Shown: positions 45,433 to 53,697, numbered from the stretch's first letter. The stretch: 64,000 nt of DNA from Streptomyces griseosporeus (GCF_014656055.1 NZ_BNBR01000003.1:306475-370474), one strand, 5' to 3'. Program-made: numbers and translations. The notes: a model not told the origin generated them from the sequence alone.

Positions 45433-47788
45433 TCGCTTCGGCGCGGGCACGTGCTTCGGCCGCCTCGGTCGGAGCGTTGGCGCGCGTGTAGGCGTCGGCG
45501 GACTGGAGGTAGGCGCTGCGCGCTTCGGTGTGATGGTGGGCGGCCTCGTGGGCCAGGGCCAAGTTACTGAGTGTCCTGGCCTCGCCGTAGAAGTCGTCGG
45601 ACTCCCTGCGCATCTCGAGAGACTTGCGGCACAGCTCGATCGCTTCGTCCACGCGGCCCACCTCCCGCAGGCCGATGCTGAGGTTGGTCAACGCCCCGGC
45701 CTCGGAGCGCCGATCGCCGATCGCCTGGAATATGACGCGGGCGAGCGTATGAGCCTTGATTGCCGCCTCGTGGTGCCCGAACTCCTGCACAGTCACGCCG
45801 ATATTGGTGTATGCCGCGGCCTCGCTGCGCAGGTCGCCAAGCGCGCTGAAAAGCTCGGCGGCGCGGGTGTGGGCGTGCAGCGCCGCCACCCGTCTGTCGG
45901 CCTCACCCAGAGCCGCGCCGAGGTTGGTCCATGCCACCGCCTCGCCGTGAAAATCACCGCGGGTGTGAAACAGGTCCCGGGCGCGGGTGTGCATCTGGAT
46001 CGCCTCCTCGGCCCGGCCCACTTCCAGTAGCGCACAGCCGAAGAATGTCGCCAGGTTCCCAGTGCCCTCACCATGAAGGTCCGCTGTTTCCCATGCGGTC
46101 TCCGCGACCGCGATCTCGTCGTCGAAATGGCGTCGCTGTGCCAGGTACTGCCCGAGATACTGGGCAAGCCGTACGGCCTGACGCGTGAACCGGCCCTCCC
46201 GCGCCCACCCCACCGCAGCAACCAACCCAGCATGCTCCCCGTCCAGCCAGGCGAACGCCTGCTCACGGGTTGCGAACCGCTCCGGATCCGGATTCCCCGG
46301 AACCGCTCTTACCCAGTCGTCTGCCGCATCCGCCCTCTGGCAGTAGAAGTCCAGCACCCGCTCCCGCGCCGCGTCTCCCTCTTCCCGCAGCACCGGGTCC
46401 CGCACCGCCATCCCCGCCGCGAACTCCCGCACCAAGTCGTGCAGCCGCCACCGAGTCCGCCCGCTCCCCCGCTCGACGAGATGCGTGTCTCTCAGCGCAT
46501 CCAGTTCCTGTGTGGGAGGCTGCTCGGCTCCGACCAACGCGGCGACGACCTCGTCACTCACCTCAGGTCCTGGCGCGAGCGCGAGCAGACGCAACAGCCG
46601 TGCCTGTTCGCCGGGGAGCCGTCGGTAGGAGAGGTCGAACACGGCGCGAACGCTGCGATCGCCGTAGGTCAGGTGTTCCAGGCGATCATGCGAATCAGCA
46701 AGCTCGTAGACGAGTTCGGCCACGGACCTTCCCTGGTTTACCGTCAACATGGCGGCTGCGATCTGCACGGCGAGCGGTAAGTGACCGCACAGGGATGCCA
46801 GCCGCTCGGCCGCGTCTGCCTCATCGGCGATCCGAGTGTCGTTCGGGTGGGCGAGCCGCAACGCCAGTTCGAGAAGTTCGTACGCCTCCAAGGGTGACAG
46901 TTCGCCCATGGCGATGAGCCGGGCCTCCATATGCGGCAGCCGGTTCCTGGACGTGACCAGGACGCGGTGAGGGGCATCACCGGGCAGCAGGGGTCGCACC
47001 TGGCCCGGTGCCGACGCGTTGTCCGCCACGATAAGCACGGCCTTTCGGCTCCGCGCTCGCTCGGCCAGCACCGACCGATACAGCGCCGACCGTTCGTCCG
47101 CCGTCGCCGGGATGTCCTCGGGCCCAATGCCGAGGGCCCTCAGAACGGAGTGAAGGGCTTGGTCTGCGCTGAGGGGGGCGGGATCATATCCGTGCAGGTC
47201 GACAAAGAGCACGCCGCCGGGGAAGAACCCGCTGTCGTAAGCCCGGTATGCGGCCTCGACGGCCAGTGCTGTCTTGCCAATGCCACCCAGCCCGGACACT
47301 GCTGCGACAAGCGGTAATCGGACGGACCGCGGCCCAACCGGGGTCAGCGCCTCCTCCAGGGCCGCCAGCTCGGCCTTGCGCCCGCAGAACCCGATCCGTC
47401 TGGGCGGCAGGTGGAAAGGGGTCTCGGGTACGGCGCTGACTCCTTGCTGGATCACAATCTGAACGCCGACCACTTCACGCAGGAAGACCCCGCCCCGGAA
47501 GTCGAGGTGGTCCCCCTCGTACCAGGCTGCTGTACTGCCCGGAGCGTTCCGCTCCATGGCCCGTGCCACAGCGGCGGCGGCAGAGGGATCTTCGGCCAAC
47601 AACTCGGCGAGCCGATCGCCCCACTGCCGCACGGCGTCCCGCCACGCCGGCTCCCCTGCTGCCTCGGCCAGTTCCTCGACGGACACCCAGGCGTCGCGCC
47701 CCACCGAAGCCGCCAGCTCCTCCACCGCCCGGCGTCCGGCGTCGCCGCCCGCCCCGTCGGCCAGAGCCGCAAGCAACGCTGCTCTCAT
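45314..47788 (-). CDS. STAND protein: motif + NB-ARC + TPR (first copy)
   Basis: An 824-residue NLR-like ATPase. A helical N-terminal domain (about 1-85) is followed by the short motif GDHLDFRGGVF (residues 92-102), an NB-ARC domain with Walker A SGLGGIGKTAL (165-175), sensor TSRNRLP and GLPL-like CGHLPLAVQIAAAML, a winged helix, and TPRs from about residue 560 (GNLATFFGCALLEVGRAEEA onward). The last 38 residues are Pro/Ala-rich and antisense to the response regulator HTH, so they look like an extension past an older stop. Likely a sensor-switch in defence or signalling; trigger unknown. Shares its motif with the divergent nucleosidase-like gene. Confidence 0.85.
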   Translation of the reverse strand: MRAALLAALADGAGGDAGRRAVEELAASVGRDAWVSVEELAEAAGEPAWRDAVRQWGDRLAELLAEDPSAAAAVARAMERNAPGSTAAWYEGDHLDFRGGVFLREVVGVQIVIQQGVSAVPETPFHLPPRRIGFCGRKAELAALEEALTPVGPRSVRLPLVAAVSGLGGIGKTALAVEAAYRAYDSGFFPGGVLFVDLHGYDPAPLSADQALHSVLRALGIGPEDIPATADERSALYRSVLAERARSRKAVLIVADNASAPGQVRPLLPGDAPHRVLVTSRNRLPHMEARLIAMGELSPLEAYELLELALRLAHPNDTRIADEADAAERLASLCGHLPLAVQIAAAMLTVNQGRSVAELVYELADSHDRLEHLTYGDRSVRAVFDLSYRRLPGEQARLLRLLALAPGPEVSDEVVAALVGAEQPPTQELDALRDTHLVERGSGRTRWRLHDLVREFAAGMAVRDPVLREEGDAARERVLDFYCQRADAADDWVRAVPGNPDPERFATREQAFAWLDGEHAGLVAAVGWAREGRFTRQAVRLAQYLGQYLAQRRHFDDEIAVAETAWETADLHGEGTGNLATFFGCALLEVGRAEEAIQMHTRARDLFHTRGDFHGEAVAWTNLGAALGEADRRVAALHAHTRAAELFSALGDLRSEAAAYTNIGVTVQEFGHHEAAIKAHTLARVIFQAIGDRRSEAGALTNLSIGLREVGRVDEAIELCRKSLEMRRESDDFYGEARTLSNLALAHEAAHHHTEARSAYLQSADAYTRANAPTEAAEARARAEAISADGSPTDKPTPASPPAHKPASAQPSPPPPGAPGTAEP

Positions 47789-47841
47789 GTCACCCCACCC
47801 TGCACCTCGCGTGGCTCAACGGTACGGCGCTGCCGACAACT

Positions 47842-48381
47842 TCATGCTGGCCTCGTGTAAAGAACCACCTGCACGGCCAGCCCCACCACCGTCAACGCCT
47901 CCAGCACCGACAGCCCGACCAGCAGTCCACCCCCGTCCCCCGACGCCCAGAACACCACCAGCGCGGCGAGCGGCACCGCGCAGAAGGCCGTCAGGTCGAC
48001 CACGCACTGGATGGCCTTGCGGGTGCCCCGGCGGGCGTCGGAGCGGTGGGCGGTCTCCCACCCGAAGGCGGCGAAGCCGCCGGATGTGTCGGCCAGTTGG
48101 GACAGGCGCGGCCCCAACTCGTCCCGCACATACCGCCCGATCGCCGAGATCTTCTCGTCGTTGACCAGGTAGGTCCACCCGAGGACCACGCACACCGGCG
48201 GCAGCGCCAGCAGCATCGACGACTGCTTGGCCTGGGCCGCGGCGGCGATGACGGCGGCGACCACGGCAAGCGTGACGTACAGCAGGTTGTCCCGGAACCC
48301 GATCCGCGCCTTCTGCTCGTCCTTGACGCTCTGGTACTCGGCGAGCAGCAACTGCCCCACGCTTACGTCCTGTTCGGCCAA
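47842..48381 (-). CDS. Four-helix membrane protein beside STAND genes
   Basis: A 179-residue protein with a short cytosolic N-terminus (LLAEYQSVKDEQKARIGFRD), helix pair NLLYVTLAVVAAVIAAAAQA and LLALPPVCVVLGWTYLV, a soluble segment of about 50 residues (YVRDELGPRLSQLADTSGGF), and a second helix pair near the C-terminus. It resembles unannotated Streptomyces membrane proteins; a SLATT-like membrane effector is possible but not shown. TTG start at 48381; GTG 48360 also has a plausible ribosome site. It lies 53 bases upstream of the first STAND gene on the same strand, so the two probably share a transcript. Confidence 0.7.
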   Translation of the reverse strand: MAEQDVSVGQLLLAEYQSVKDEQKARIGFRDNLLYVTLAVVAAVIAAAAQAKQSSMLLALPPVCVVLGWTYLVNDEKISAIGRYVRDELGPRLSQLADTSGGFAAFGWETAHRSDARRGTRKAIQCVVDLTAFCAVPLAALVVFWASGDGGGLLVGLSVLEALTVVGLAVQVVLYTRPA

Positions 48382-48425
48382 CGGGACCGCCCCCTCCCCC
48401 TTCGACTGGGCAGTACCTTAGGCAG

Positions 48426-49283
48426 ATGGCACACCCGCAGCACACCGCCACCGCCGTCGTCCTCACGGCGCTGCCGGTGGAGTACGACGCCGTAGCCGCT
48501 CACCTGACAGACCCCGAGGAAGAGGTGCACCGCGACGGGACCCGGGTGGATGTCGGCCGGCTCGACGGCACGGCCTGGCGGGTGGCGGTCGCGGAGCTGG
48601 GCGAGGGCGCACTGAACACGGCGGCCATCGCGACGCAGCTGGTGGACTGGCTGCGCCCGGAAGTGCTGCTGTTCGTCGGAGTCGCCGGCGGGCTGAGGAA
48701 GGACCTGGAGATCGGGGACGTCGTCGTCGGCACGAAGGTCTACGCCATCCAGGGCGGCAAGCAGACGCCGGAGGGCTTCCACACCCGCCCCGAGGTCTGG
48801 CACGGCTCGCACCGGCTGGTGCAGGCGGCACGCTCCGCGCTGCGGGAGCTGAAGGACGTACGAGCGCATCGCAAGCCGATCGCGGTCGGGGACGTCGTCC
48901 TCGCCGACGACCGGTCCGCGATCGCCGAGTTCATCCGGCAGCACTACAACGACGCGTACGCCATCGAGATGGAAGGCTCCGGCGCGTCCCACGCCGCGCT
49001 GATCAACGGCGGGCTGGACGCCTTGGTCATCCGCGGCATCAGTGACCACGCCGATGCGCGAAAGGCCGAAGCGGACGCGTCGGGCTCCCAGGAACTCGCC
49101 GCCACGCAGGCGGCCCGGGTCGCGGTCGCCGTCCTGCGGAAGCAGCAGCCACGCGGCAGCGCCGACGCCAAGGAGGGTCCCCATGCCGACGGCGGCGCCG
49201 CCTATGGGGGCGACCACATCGACTTCCGGGGCGGGGTCTTCCACGGCCCCGTCACCGGCAAGCGGGACGAGCGGAGGGGCTAG
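48426..49283 (+). CDS. MTA/SAH-nucleosidase-fold effector with C-terminal GDHIDFRGGVF motif
   Basis: A 285-residue protein. Residues 1-240 form a PNP_UDP_1/MTAN domain: FVGVAGGL (83-90), ribose-binding IEMEGSG (180-186, Glu183) and catalytic Asp207 in RGISDHAD. A linker (241-260) leads to YGGDHIDFRGGVFHGPVTG (260-278) at the very end, the same motif as residues 92-102 of the first STAND protein. Such motif-tailed nucleosidase domains next to NLR-like genes are known in Streptomyces, where the tail is thought to relay assembly from the NLR. Here its codons overlap the second STAND gene by 101 bases in another frame. Confidence 0.85.
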   Translation: MAHPQHTATAVVLTALPVEYDAVAAHLTDPEEEVHRDGTRVDVGRLDGTAWRVAVAELGEGALNTAAIATQLVDWLRPEVLLFVGVAGGLRKDLEIGDVVVGTKVYAIQGGKQTPEGFHTRPEVWHGSHRLVQAARSALRELKDVRAHRKPIAVGDVVLADDRSAIAEFIRQHYNDAYAIEMEGSGASHAALINGGLDALVIRGISDHADARKAEADASGSQELAATQAARVAVAVLRKQQPRGSADAKEGPHADGGAAYGGDHIDFRGGVFHGPVTGKRDERRG

Positions 49284-51354
49284 AGGTACGGTCCACGGCC
49301 CGGTCCCGCGCGCGACGGCGACCCTGCCGCCGCGTCCGCTCGGCTTCACGGGGCGTTCGGCGGAGCTGGACCGCCTGCTCCCCCTCTTCGATCCCGACTC
49401 CTCGGACGACACCGCCGTCCTGATCTCCGCAGTCACCGGCATGGGCGGCATCGGCAAGACGGCGCTGGCAGTTGAAGCGGCGCATCAGGCGCGAGCGCGT
49501 GGCTGGTTCCCCGGCGGGACTCTCTTCGTGGACCTGCGGGGGTACGACGACGACCCGGTTACGGCCGACCAGGCGGTCCTCGCCCTACTGGACGCACTCG
49601 GGGTACGAGGCCAGGACCTGCCGCCGACGCCCGAGCGGCAAATCGACGCGTACCGGGCGCTGCTCGCCGAAAGGCGGGAACGAACGCTGCTGATCCTGGA
49701 CAACGCGTCAGGCCCGTACCAATACCTGCCCCTCCTCCCCGGCACGGACCGCCACCGTGTACTCATCACGTCCCGGGACCGGCCCAACTCACTCGCGGTG
49801 CGGCTCATCGACCTGGAGACACTCGCCGCGGACGAATCCGTCACCCTAGTGACCCGTGCACTTCACCACACCGATGAGCGCGACGACCGCCCGGCACGCG
49901 AACCGGACGCTCTGCGAGAACTGACGGACCTTTGCGGCCACCTGCCTCTGGCGCTGCAGATCGCCGCAGGCATGCTGCGCAGGAGACGCCACCGGCGCAT
50001 CGCTTCCCTGGTGGCGGACATCCGGAGCGCCGGGGACCCTACCGCTGTCCTCGATGGCGGCAGCCCCGGAACGGACCTGTACGGGCGGTCGCTCATCTTG
50101 CGTCCCGTGCTGGAGACCTCGTATCGCCGTCTGCCACCCGACCAGGCCCGGTTGCTGCGCCTCCTCGGTGTGGCTCCCGGTGCGGAGACGGGTACGGAAG
50201 CCATCGCCGCGCTTGCCGACCTCGACATGGAGGCTGCGCTATCGCTGTTGGAGGACTTGGCGGCTACACATCTCGTCACCCCGGTGCGGGGTGGTGATGG
50301 TGCGGCTTCCGGTGTGCGCTGGCGGGTGCATGACTTGGTGCGGGTGTTCGCGGCCGGTGTGGTGTCGGGGGATGCAGGGTTGCGGGAGGAGGGGGAGGCG
50401 GCGCGGGAGCGGGTCCTGGCCTTCTACGTACAGCGGGCGGATGCGGCGGATGACCGCTTGCGGTGGCTGCCGGGGAGGGCGGAGCCGGCGTGGTTCCCGG
50501 AGCGTGGGCAGGCATTGGCCTGGTTGGACGGGGAGCGGGCGGCGCTGGTGGCGGCAGCCGGGTGGGGGCGGGAGGAACGGTTCGCTAATGCGGCGATAAG
50601 GCTGGCCGAGTCACTGGGTGAATACCTGTCCTGGCGGCGGTATTTCGATGATTGGATCGCGACCTCGGAGGCGGCGCGTGAGGCCGCACAACTTGTTGAG
50701 GACCGGCTGGGCGAGGCAGCCGCGTGGAACAACCTCGGCCTCGCCCTCTACGGGACGGGCCGGGCGGAGGAAGCCATCGACGCCCTCACCCACGGCCGTG
50801 ACCTGTTCCAGGCCACCGGGCGCCGACACTACGAGGCCATAGCGTGGAACAGCCTCGGCCTCGCACTGCAGGAGGCCGAGCGAGCCGAGGAGGCCATCGA
50901 CGCCCACACCCGCGCCCGTGACCTGCACAGGACCATCGGGGACCGCCACCGTGAGGCCATGGCGTGGAACAACCTCGGCAACGCCCTGCAGGAGGCAGGC
51001 CGGGTGGAGGAGGCCATCGACGCCCACACCCGCGCCCGTGACCTGTACCAGGCCGCGGGGGACCGTCACCGCGAGGCCACGGCCTGGAACAACCTGGGCA
51101 ACTCTCTTATGAAGGCGGACCGGGCGGAGGAGGCGATCGAGATGTACAGCGAGGCTCTGAAAGCCTTCCAGGAGTTCGAGGACTGGTACAGCGAGGGGCA
51201 AACCTTCTTCAACCTGGCCCTCACCTACGAGAGGGCCAGCCGCCATCCCGAGGCGCACACCGCCTATCTCCAATCAGCCGACGCCTACACCCGCGCCAAC
51301 GCCCCCACCGAAGCCGCCCATGCCCGCACTTACGCTGCCGAACTACCGGAATAG
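49183..51354 (+). CDS. STAND protein: NB-ARC + TPR (second copy), nested start
   Basis: A 723-residue paralogue of the first STAND. ATG 49183 is supported by AAGGAGGG (49170-49177) at five bases, though it lies 101 bases inside the nucleosidase-fold gene. Residues 1-35 are Ser/Thr/Ala-rich and come from the overlapping frame; RGTVHGPVPRA (34-44) looks like a remnant of the DFRGGVFHGPV motif. Then LPPRPLGFTGRSAELDRL, Walker A TGMGGIGKTAL, TSRDRPN, CGHLPLALQIAAGML, winged helix and five TPRs. The C-terminal AYLQSADAYTRANAPTEAA is identical to the first copy. Likely needs the nucleosidase product; trigger unknown. Confidence 0.82.
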   Translation: MPTAAPPMGATTSTSGAGSSTAPSPASGTSGGARGTVHGPVPRATATLPPRPLGFTGRSAELDRLLPLFDPDSSDDTAVLISAVTGMGGIGKTALAVEAAHQARARGWFPGGTLFVDLRGYDDDPVTADQAVLALLDALGVRGQDLPPTPERQIDAYRALLAERRERTLLILDNASGPYQYLPLLPGTDRHRVLITSRDRPNSLAVRLIDLETLAADESVTLVTRALHHTDERDDRPAREPDALRELTDLCGHLPLALQIAAGMLRRRRHRRIASLVADIRSAGDPTAVLDGGSPGTDLYGRSLILRPVLETSYRRLPPDQARLLRLLGVAPGAETGTEAIAALADLDMEAALSLLEDLAATHLVTPVRGGDGAASGVRWRVHDLVRVFAAGVVSGDAGLREEGEAARERVLAFYVQRADAADDRLRWLPGRAEPAWFPERGQALAWLDGERAALVAAAGWGREERFANAAIRLAESLGEYLSWRRYFDDWIATSEAAREAAQLVEDRLGEAAAWNNLGLALYGTGRAEEAIDALTHGRDLFQATGRRHYEAIAWNSLGLALQEAERAEEAIDAHTRARDLHRTIGDRHREAMAWNNLGNALQEAGRVEEAIDAHTRARDLYQAAGDRHREATAWNNLGNSLMKADRAEEAIEMYSEALKAFQEFEDWYSEGQTFFNLALTYERASRHPEAHTAYLQSADAYTRANAPTEAAHARTYAAELPE
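50713..51192 (+). repeat. Four 120-bp TPR-encoding DNA repeats
   Basis: Units begin GAGGC at 50713, 50833, 50953 and 51073, exactly 120 bases apart, each encoding a 40-residue TPR (WNNLG..L..A.R.EEAIDAHTRARDL). The second and third share long identical runs; a fifth, diverged unit starts at 51193. Near-identity at DNA level points to recent amplification or gene conversion. Confidence 0.85.
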
Positions 51355-51834
51355 CCGAGCCCTCCGCCAAGGCACCACCGCCCACATCCGCGTCCCACCC
51401 CCGGGCTCCCGCACCTCCCCGAACCCCCACTCCCCCTCGCACGCCCGCACCACGCACCCCAGCACCCGCAGCGCCGCCCGCCGCCGCGCATCGCAGGCTG
51501 CCGCCAGCCGGGGGTGGGAGTGCCGCGCGTGCCCGTCGTAGAGGATCACCCGCACCTCCCCGTCCCGGTACCGCAGCGACACGTACACCTCCCCGTCGGG
51601 GGTGAACCGGCAGGCACACGCGGCCAGTTCGCCGACCACCTGCACCACCGCGTCCGTCATGTCGGCCAGACCGTGCGTCTGGAGGGCGACCCGCGTGGCC
51701 GCACGGGCGATACGCGGACCGGCCGTGCCCGGGGGCAGGGTGAAGCTGTAGGCGAGGCTCTCGGGGCACGGTGGCGGCATCTCTCGCTCGTCGCCGGACA
51801 GAGGGCAGGCCGAGACGGTGACCGATGCGGACAC
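51343..51834 (-). CDS. HATPase_c-like protein with degenerate ATP site
   Basis: A 163-residue protein of the short RsbW-like ATP-binding family common in Streptomyces. The N-box region reads VVGELAACACRFT where functional members have ELVxNAxxH, so the Mg-coordinating Asn is missing; the G1 region (ILYDGHARHSH) also departs from DxxP. ATP binding is doubtful and a protein-interaction role more likely. GTG 51834 chosen for AAGGAG eight bases upstream. Its end overlaps the second STAND gene by 12 bases, and it is divergent from an XRE/DUF397 pair with which such proteins usually cluster. Confidence 0.75.
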   Translation of the reverse strand: MSASVTVSACPLSGDEREMPPPCPESLAYSFTLPPGTAGPRIARAATRVALQTHGLADMTDAVVQVVGELAACACRFTPDGEVYVSLRYRDGEVRVILYDGHARHSHPRLAAACDARRRAALRVLGCVVRACEGEWGFGEVREPGGGTRMWAVVPWRRARLFR

Positions 51835-52012
51835 GGGCAACTCCTTCGCGAGGTCAGGTGTGTGAGCCGGCGACCCGACCGGCACCGGTGGCCCGTCTCC
51901 CCGGCGCGGGCCCGCCCCTCCCGGGGCAGGAGGACGCGGGCAGGCTCGCGCGATGCACTTCCGACGGCACCGGTCGGTAGGCGACTCGTCACCGACTGTA
52001 GAGCATGAGAGG

Positions 52013-52024
52013 AGTACATGTACT
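52013..52024. promoter_or_regulatory. Perfect palindrome upstream of XRE gene
   Basis: AGTACATGTACT (52013-52024) in the gap between the ATPase-fold gene and the XRE regulator, about 80 bases before the latter's start. A candidate operator for the XRE protein. Confidence 0.45.
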
Positions 52025-52105
52025 ACGGTTCACAGAACGCATCGGTGGACCGATCACTCGCACCAGCGGCAGACTGTCCCCGTCACAGGCCGAACAGGAG
52101 GGCGG

Positions 52106-52957
52106 ATGCCACCGAGGAGCGCTCCGACGGAGCGTCAGAGACGGCTCGGTGCCGAGTTGCGCAAGCTTCGGCTCGCTGCCGGGATGACGACGGAGCAGGC
52201 TGCCGCGCTGCTGGGCGTCCCGCGTACGAACGTCCCCAACATGGAGTCGGGACGCTCAGGCATCAGCGCCGAGCGGGTCCGCGCCCTCGCTGCGAACTAC
52301 GGTTGCACCGACGACGACCTTGTCGACGCGCTCGCCGCCATGGCAGCCGGCCGCGAGAAGGGCTGGTGGGAGGCATACAGAGGACAGCTGAGGGACGATT
52401 TCCTCGACATCGCCGAGATGGAGTGGCACGCCACACGGCTGCGCGTCGCCGTCACCGTCCACCTTCCGGGGCTGCTCCAGACCGAGGATCACGCCCGCGC
52501 CGTCTTCGGAGCCGTCATCCCACAGCTGCCGCCCGACGAGGTCGACGTCCGCGTCGTACACCGCCTCGACCGACAGCAAGTGCTGGACAGGCCCGAGCCC
52601 CCGACGCTCGACGCGATACTCCACGAGGCCGCACTGCGGATGGAGTTCGGCGGCCCAGCAGTCGCCCGGCGCCAACTGAAACATCTGCTCCGCATGTCCG
52701 AGCGGAAGAACGTGACGCTCCGCGTCATCCCGTTCAGGGCGGGCGGCTTCCCCGGGGCGGGGCAGTCCGTCGTCTACGCCGAGTCCGTCGTCCCCCGCCT
52801 CGACACCGTGGAGCTGGACAGCACGCACGGCCCGGAGTTCCTCGACTCCACCGAGCAACTCGCCAAGTACCGGGCCCAATTGGACGCCGCGCAGTCCCTC
52901 GCCCTCGCGCCCTCCGCCTCGCGCGACTTCATCCGCACCCTGGCCGACGACCTCTAG
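52106..52957 (+). CDS. XRE-family regulator with DUF5753 domain
   Basis: A 283-residue protein: N-terminal XRE HTH (RRLGAELRKLRLAAGMTTEQ, AAALLGVPRTNVPNMESGRS) followed by DUF5753 (about 95-275: YIAEMEW-type DIAEMEWHATRLRVAVTVHL, VIPFRAGGFPGAGQSVVY). Typical of the Streptomyces regulator-DUF397 pairs linked to development and antibiotic control. ATG 52106 is preceded by AGGAGGGCGG. The DUF397 gene follows after 15 bases, so they form an operon. Confidence 0.9.
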   Translation: MPPRSAPTERQRRLGAELRKLRLAAGMTTEQAAALLGVPRTNVPNMESGRSGISAERVRALAANYGCTDDDLVDALAAMAAGREKGWWEAYRGQLRDDFLDIAEMEWHATRLRVAVTVHLPGLLQTEDHARAVFGAVIPQLPPDEVDVRVVHRLDRQQVLDRPEPPTLDAILHEAALRMEFGGPAVARRQLKHLLRMSERKNVTLRVIPFRAGGFPGAGQSVVYAESVVPRLDTVELDSTHGPEFLDSTEQLAKYRAQLDAAQSLALAPSASRDFIRTLADDL

Positions 52958-52972
52958 GAGCCCTGAGCCCCC

Positions 52973-53164
52973 ATGGACGACATCACCTGGGAAGCCCCCT
53001 TCTGCGGCGAAGGCGCCAACTGCTTCCGCATAGGCACCGACCCCACCGGCAACGCCTACATCGCCATCGCCGGACAGGAGGAAAACCCCCTCGTCGACTC
53101 CCGCGAAGCCCTCCGCGCCCTCATCCGCGCCGTCAAGGCCGGGGAAGCCGACCACCTCCTCTAG
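52973..53164 (+). CDS. DUF397 protein
   Basis: A 63-residue DUF397 protein (MDDITWEAPFCGEGANCFRI at the N-terminus; the W..S....G..C pattern is partly kept as W.....CGEGANC). DUF397 proteins are small partners of the XRE/DUF5753 regulators, probably antagonists. The stop shares CTAG with the stop of the convergent acetyltransferase gene (4-base overlap). Confidence 0.85.
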   Translation: MDDITWEAPFCGEGANCFRIGTDPTGNAYIAIAGQEENPLVDSREALRALIRAVKAGEADHLL

Positions 53165-53697
53165 GCGTACTCGTACTGGTCCGACGACAACTCGAACACC
53201 CGGACCCGCCGCCCCCCGTCGGTATTCACGGTCTCACGCACCGGACGCATACCCAGCTTGGCCATGACCCGCTCGGACGCGTCGTTGCCCACCTGCGCGA
53301 TGCTGACGATCCGCTCCAGCCCGCGCTCCTCGAACCCGAACCGCACGACCGCCGCGGCCGCCTCGGTGGCCAGGCCTTGCCCCCAGTGGGAGCGTCCCAG
53401 CCGCCACCCGATCTCCACCGCCGGCAGTACCTCCGGCAAGTAGGCGGGCACCGAAAGGCCGGTGAACCCGGCGAGTTCACCCGTGGACCGGATCTCGACG
53501 GCGAACAGGCCGAAGCCCTGTGACTCCCACTCCCGCTCCCATGCCTGGATCCCCGCGCGCGTCTGCTGTTCGTCACGCACTCTGCCGTCACGGATCCACC
53601 GCATGACCTCGGGATCAGCGTTGACGGCAGCCATGGGTGCCACGTCTTCCTCGCGCCAGCGACGCAGAACCAAACGAGGTGTCTCCAGCACGACCAT
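53161..53697 (-). CDS. GNAT-family N-acetyltransferase
   Basis: A 178-residue RimJ/RimL-like acetyltransferase: LETPRLVLRRWREEDVAPMA at the N-terminus, acetyl-CoA loop GWRLGRSHWGQGLATEAAAA (motif A Q/RxxGxG/A) and the usual C-terminal NDASERVMAKLGMRPVRE. It acetylates an unknown amine, such as a protein N-terminus, amino acid or drug. ATG 53697 chosen; upstream reading adds no homology. Divergent from the sugar-transporter operon. Confidence 0.9.
   Translation of the reverse strand: MVVLETPRLVLRRWREEDVAPMAAVNADPEVMRWIRDGRVRDEQQTRAGIQAWEREWESQGFGLFAVEIRSTGELAGFTGLSVPAYLPEVLPAVEIGWRLGRSHWGQGLATEAAAAVVRFGFEERGLERIVSIAQVGNDASERVMAKLGMRPVRETVNTDGGRRVRVFELSSDQYEYA

Noticed and set aside
50713..51312. 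Long-period direct repeats suggesting a mobile or CRISPR element
   Set aside because: The period matches a 40-residue TPR and the repeats are in frame within the STAND gene.
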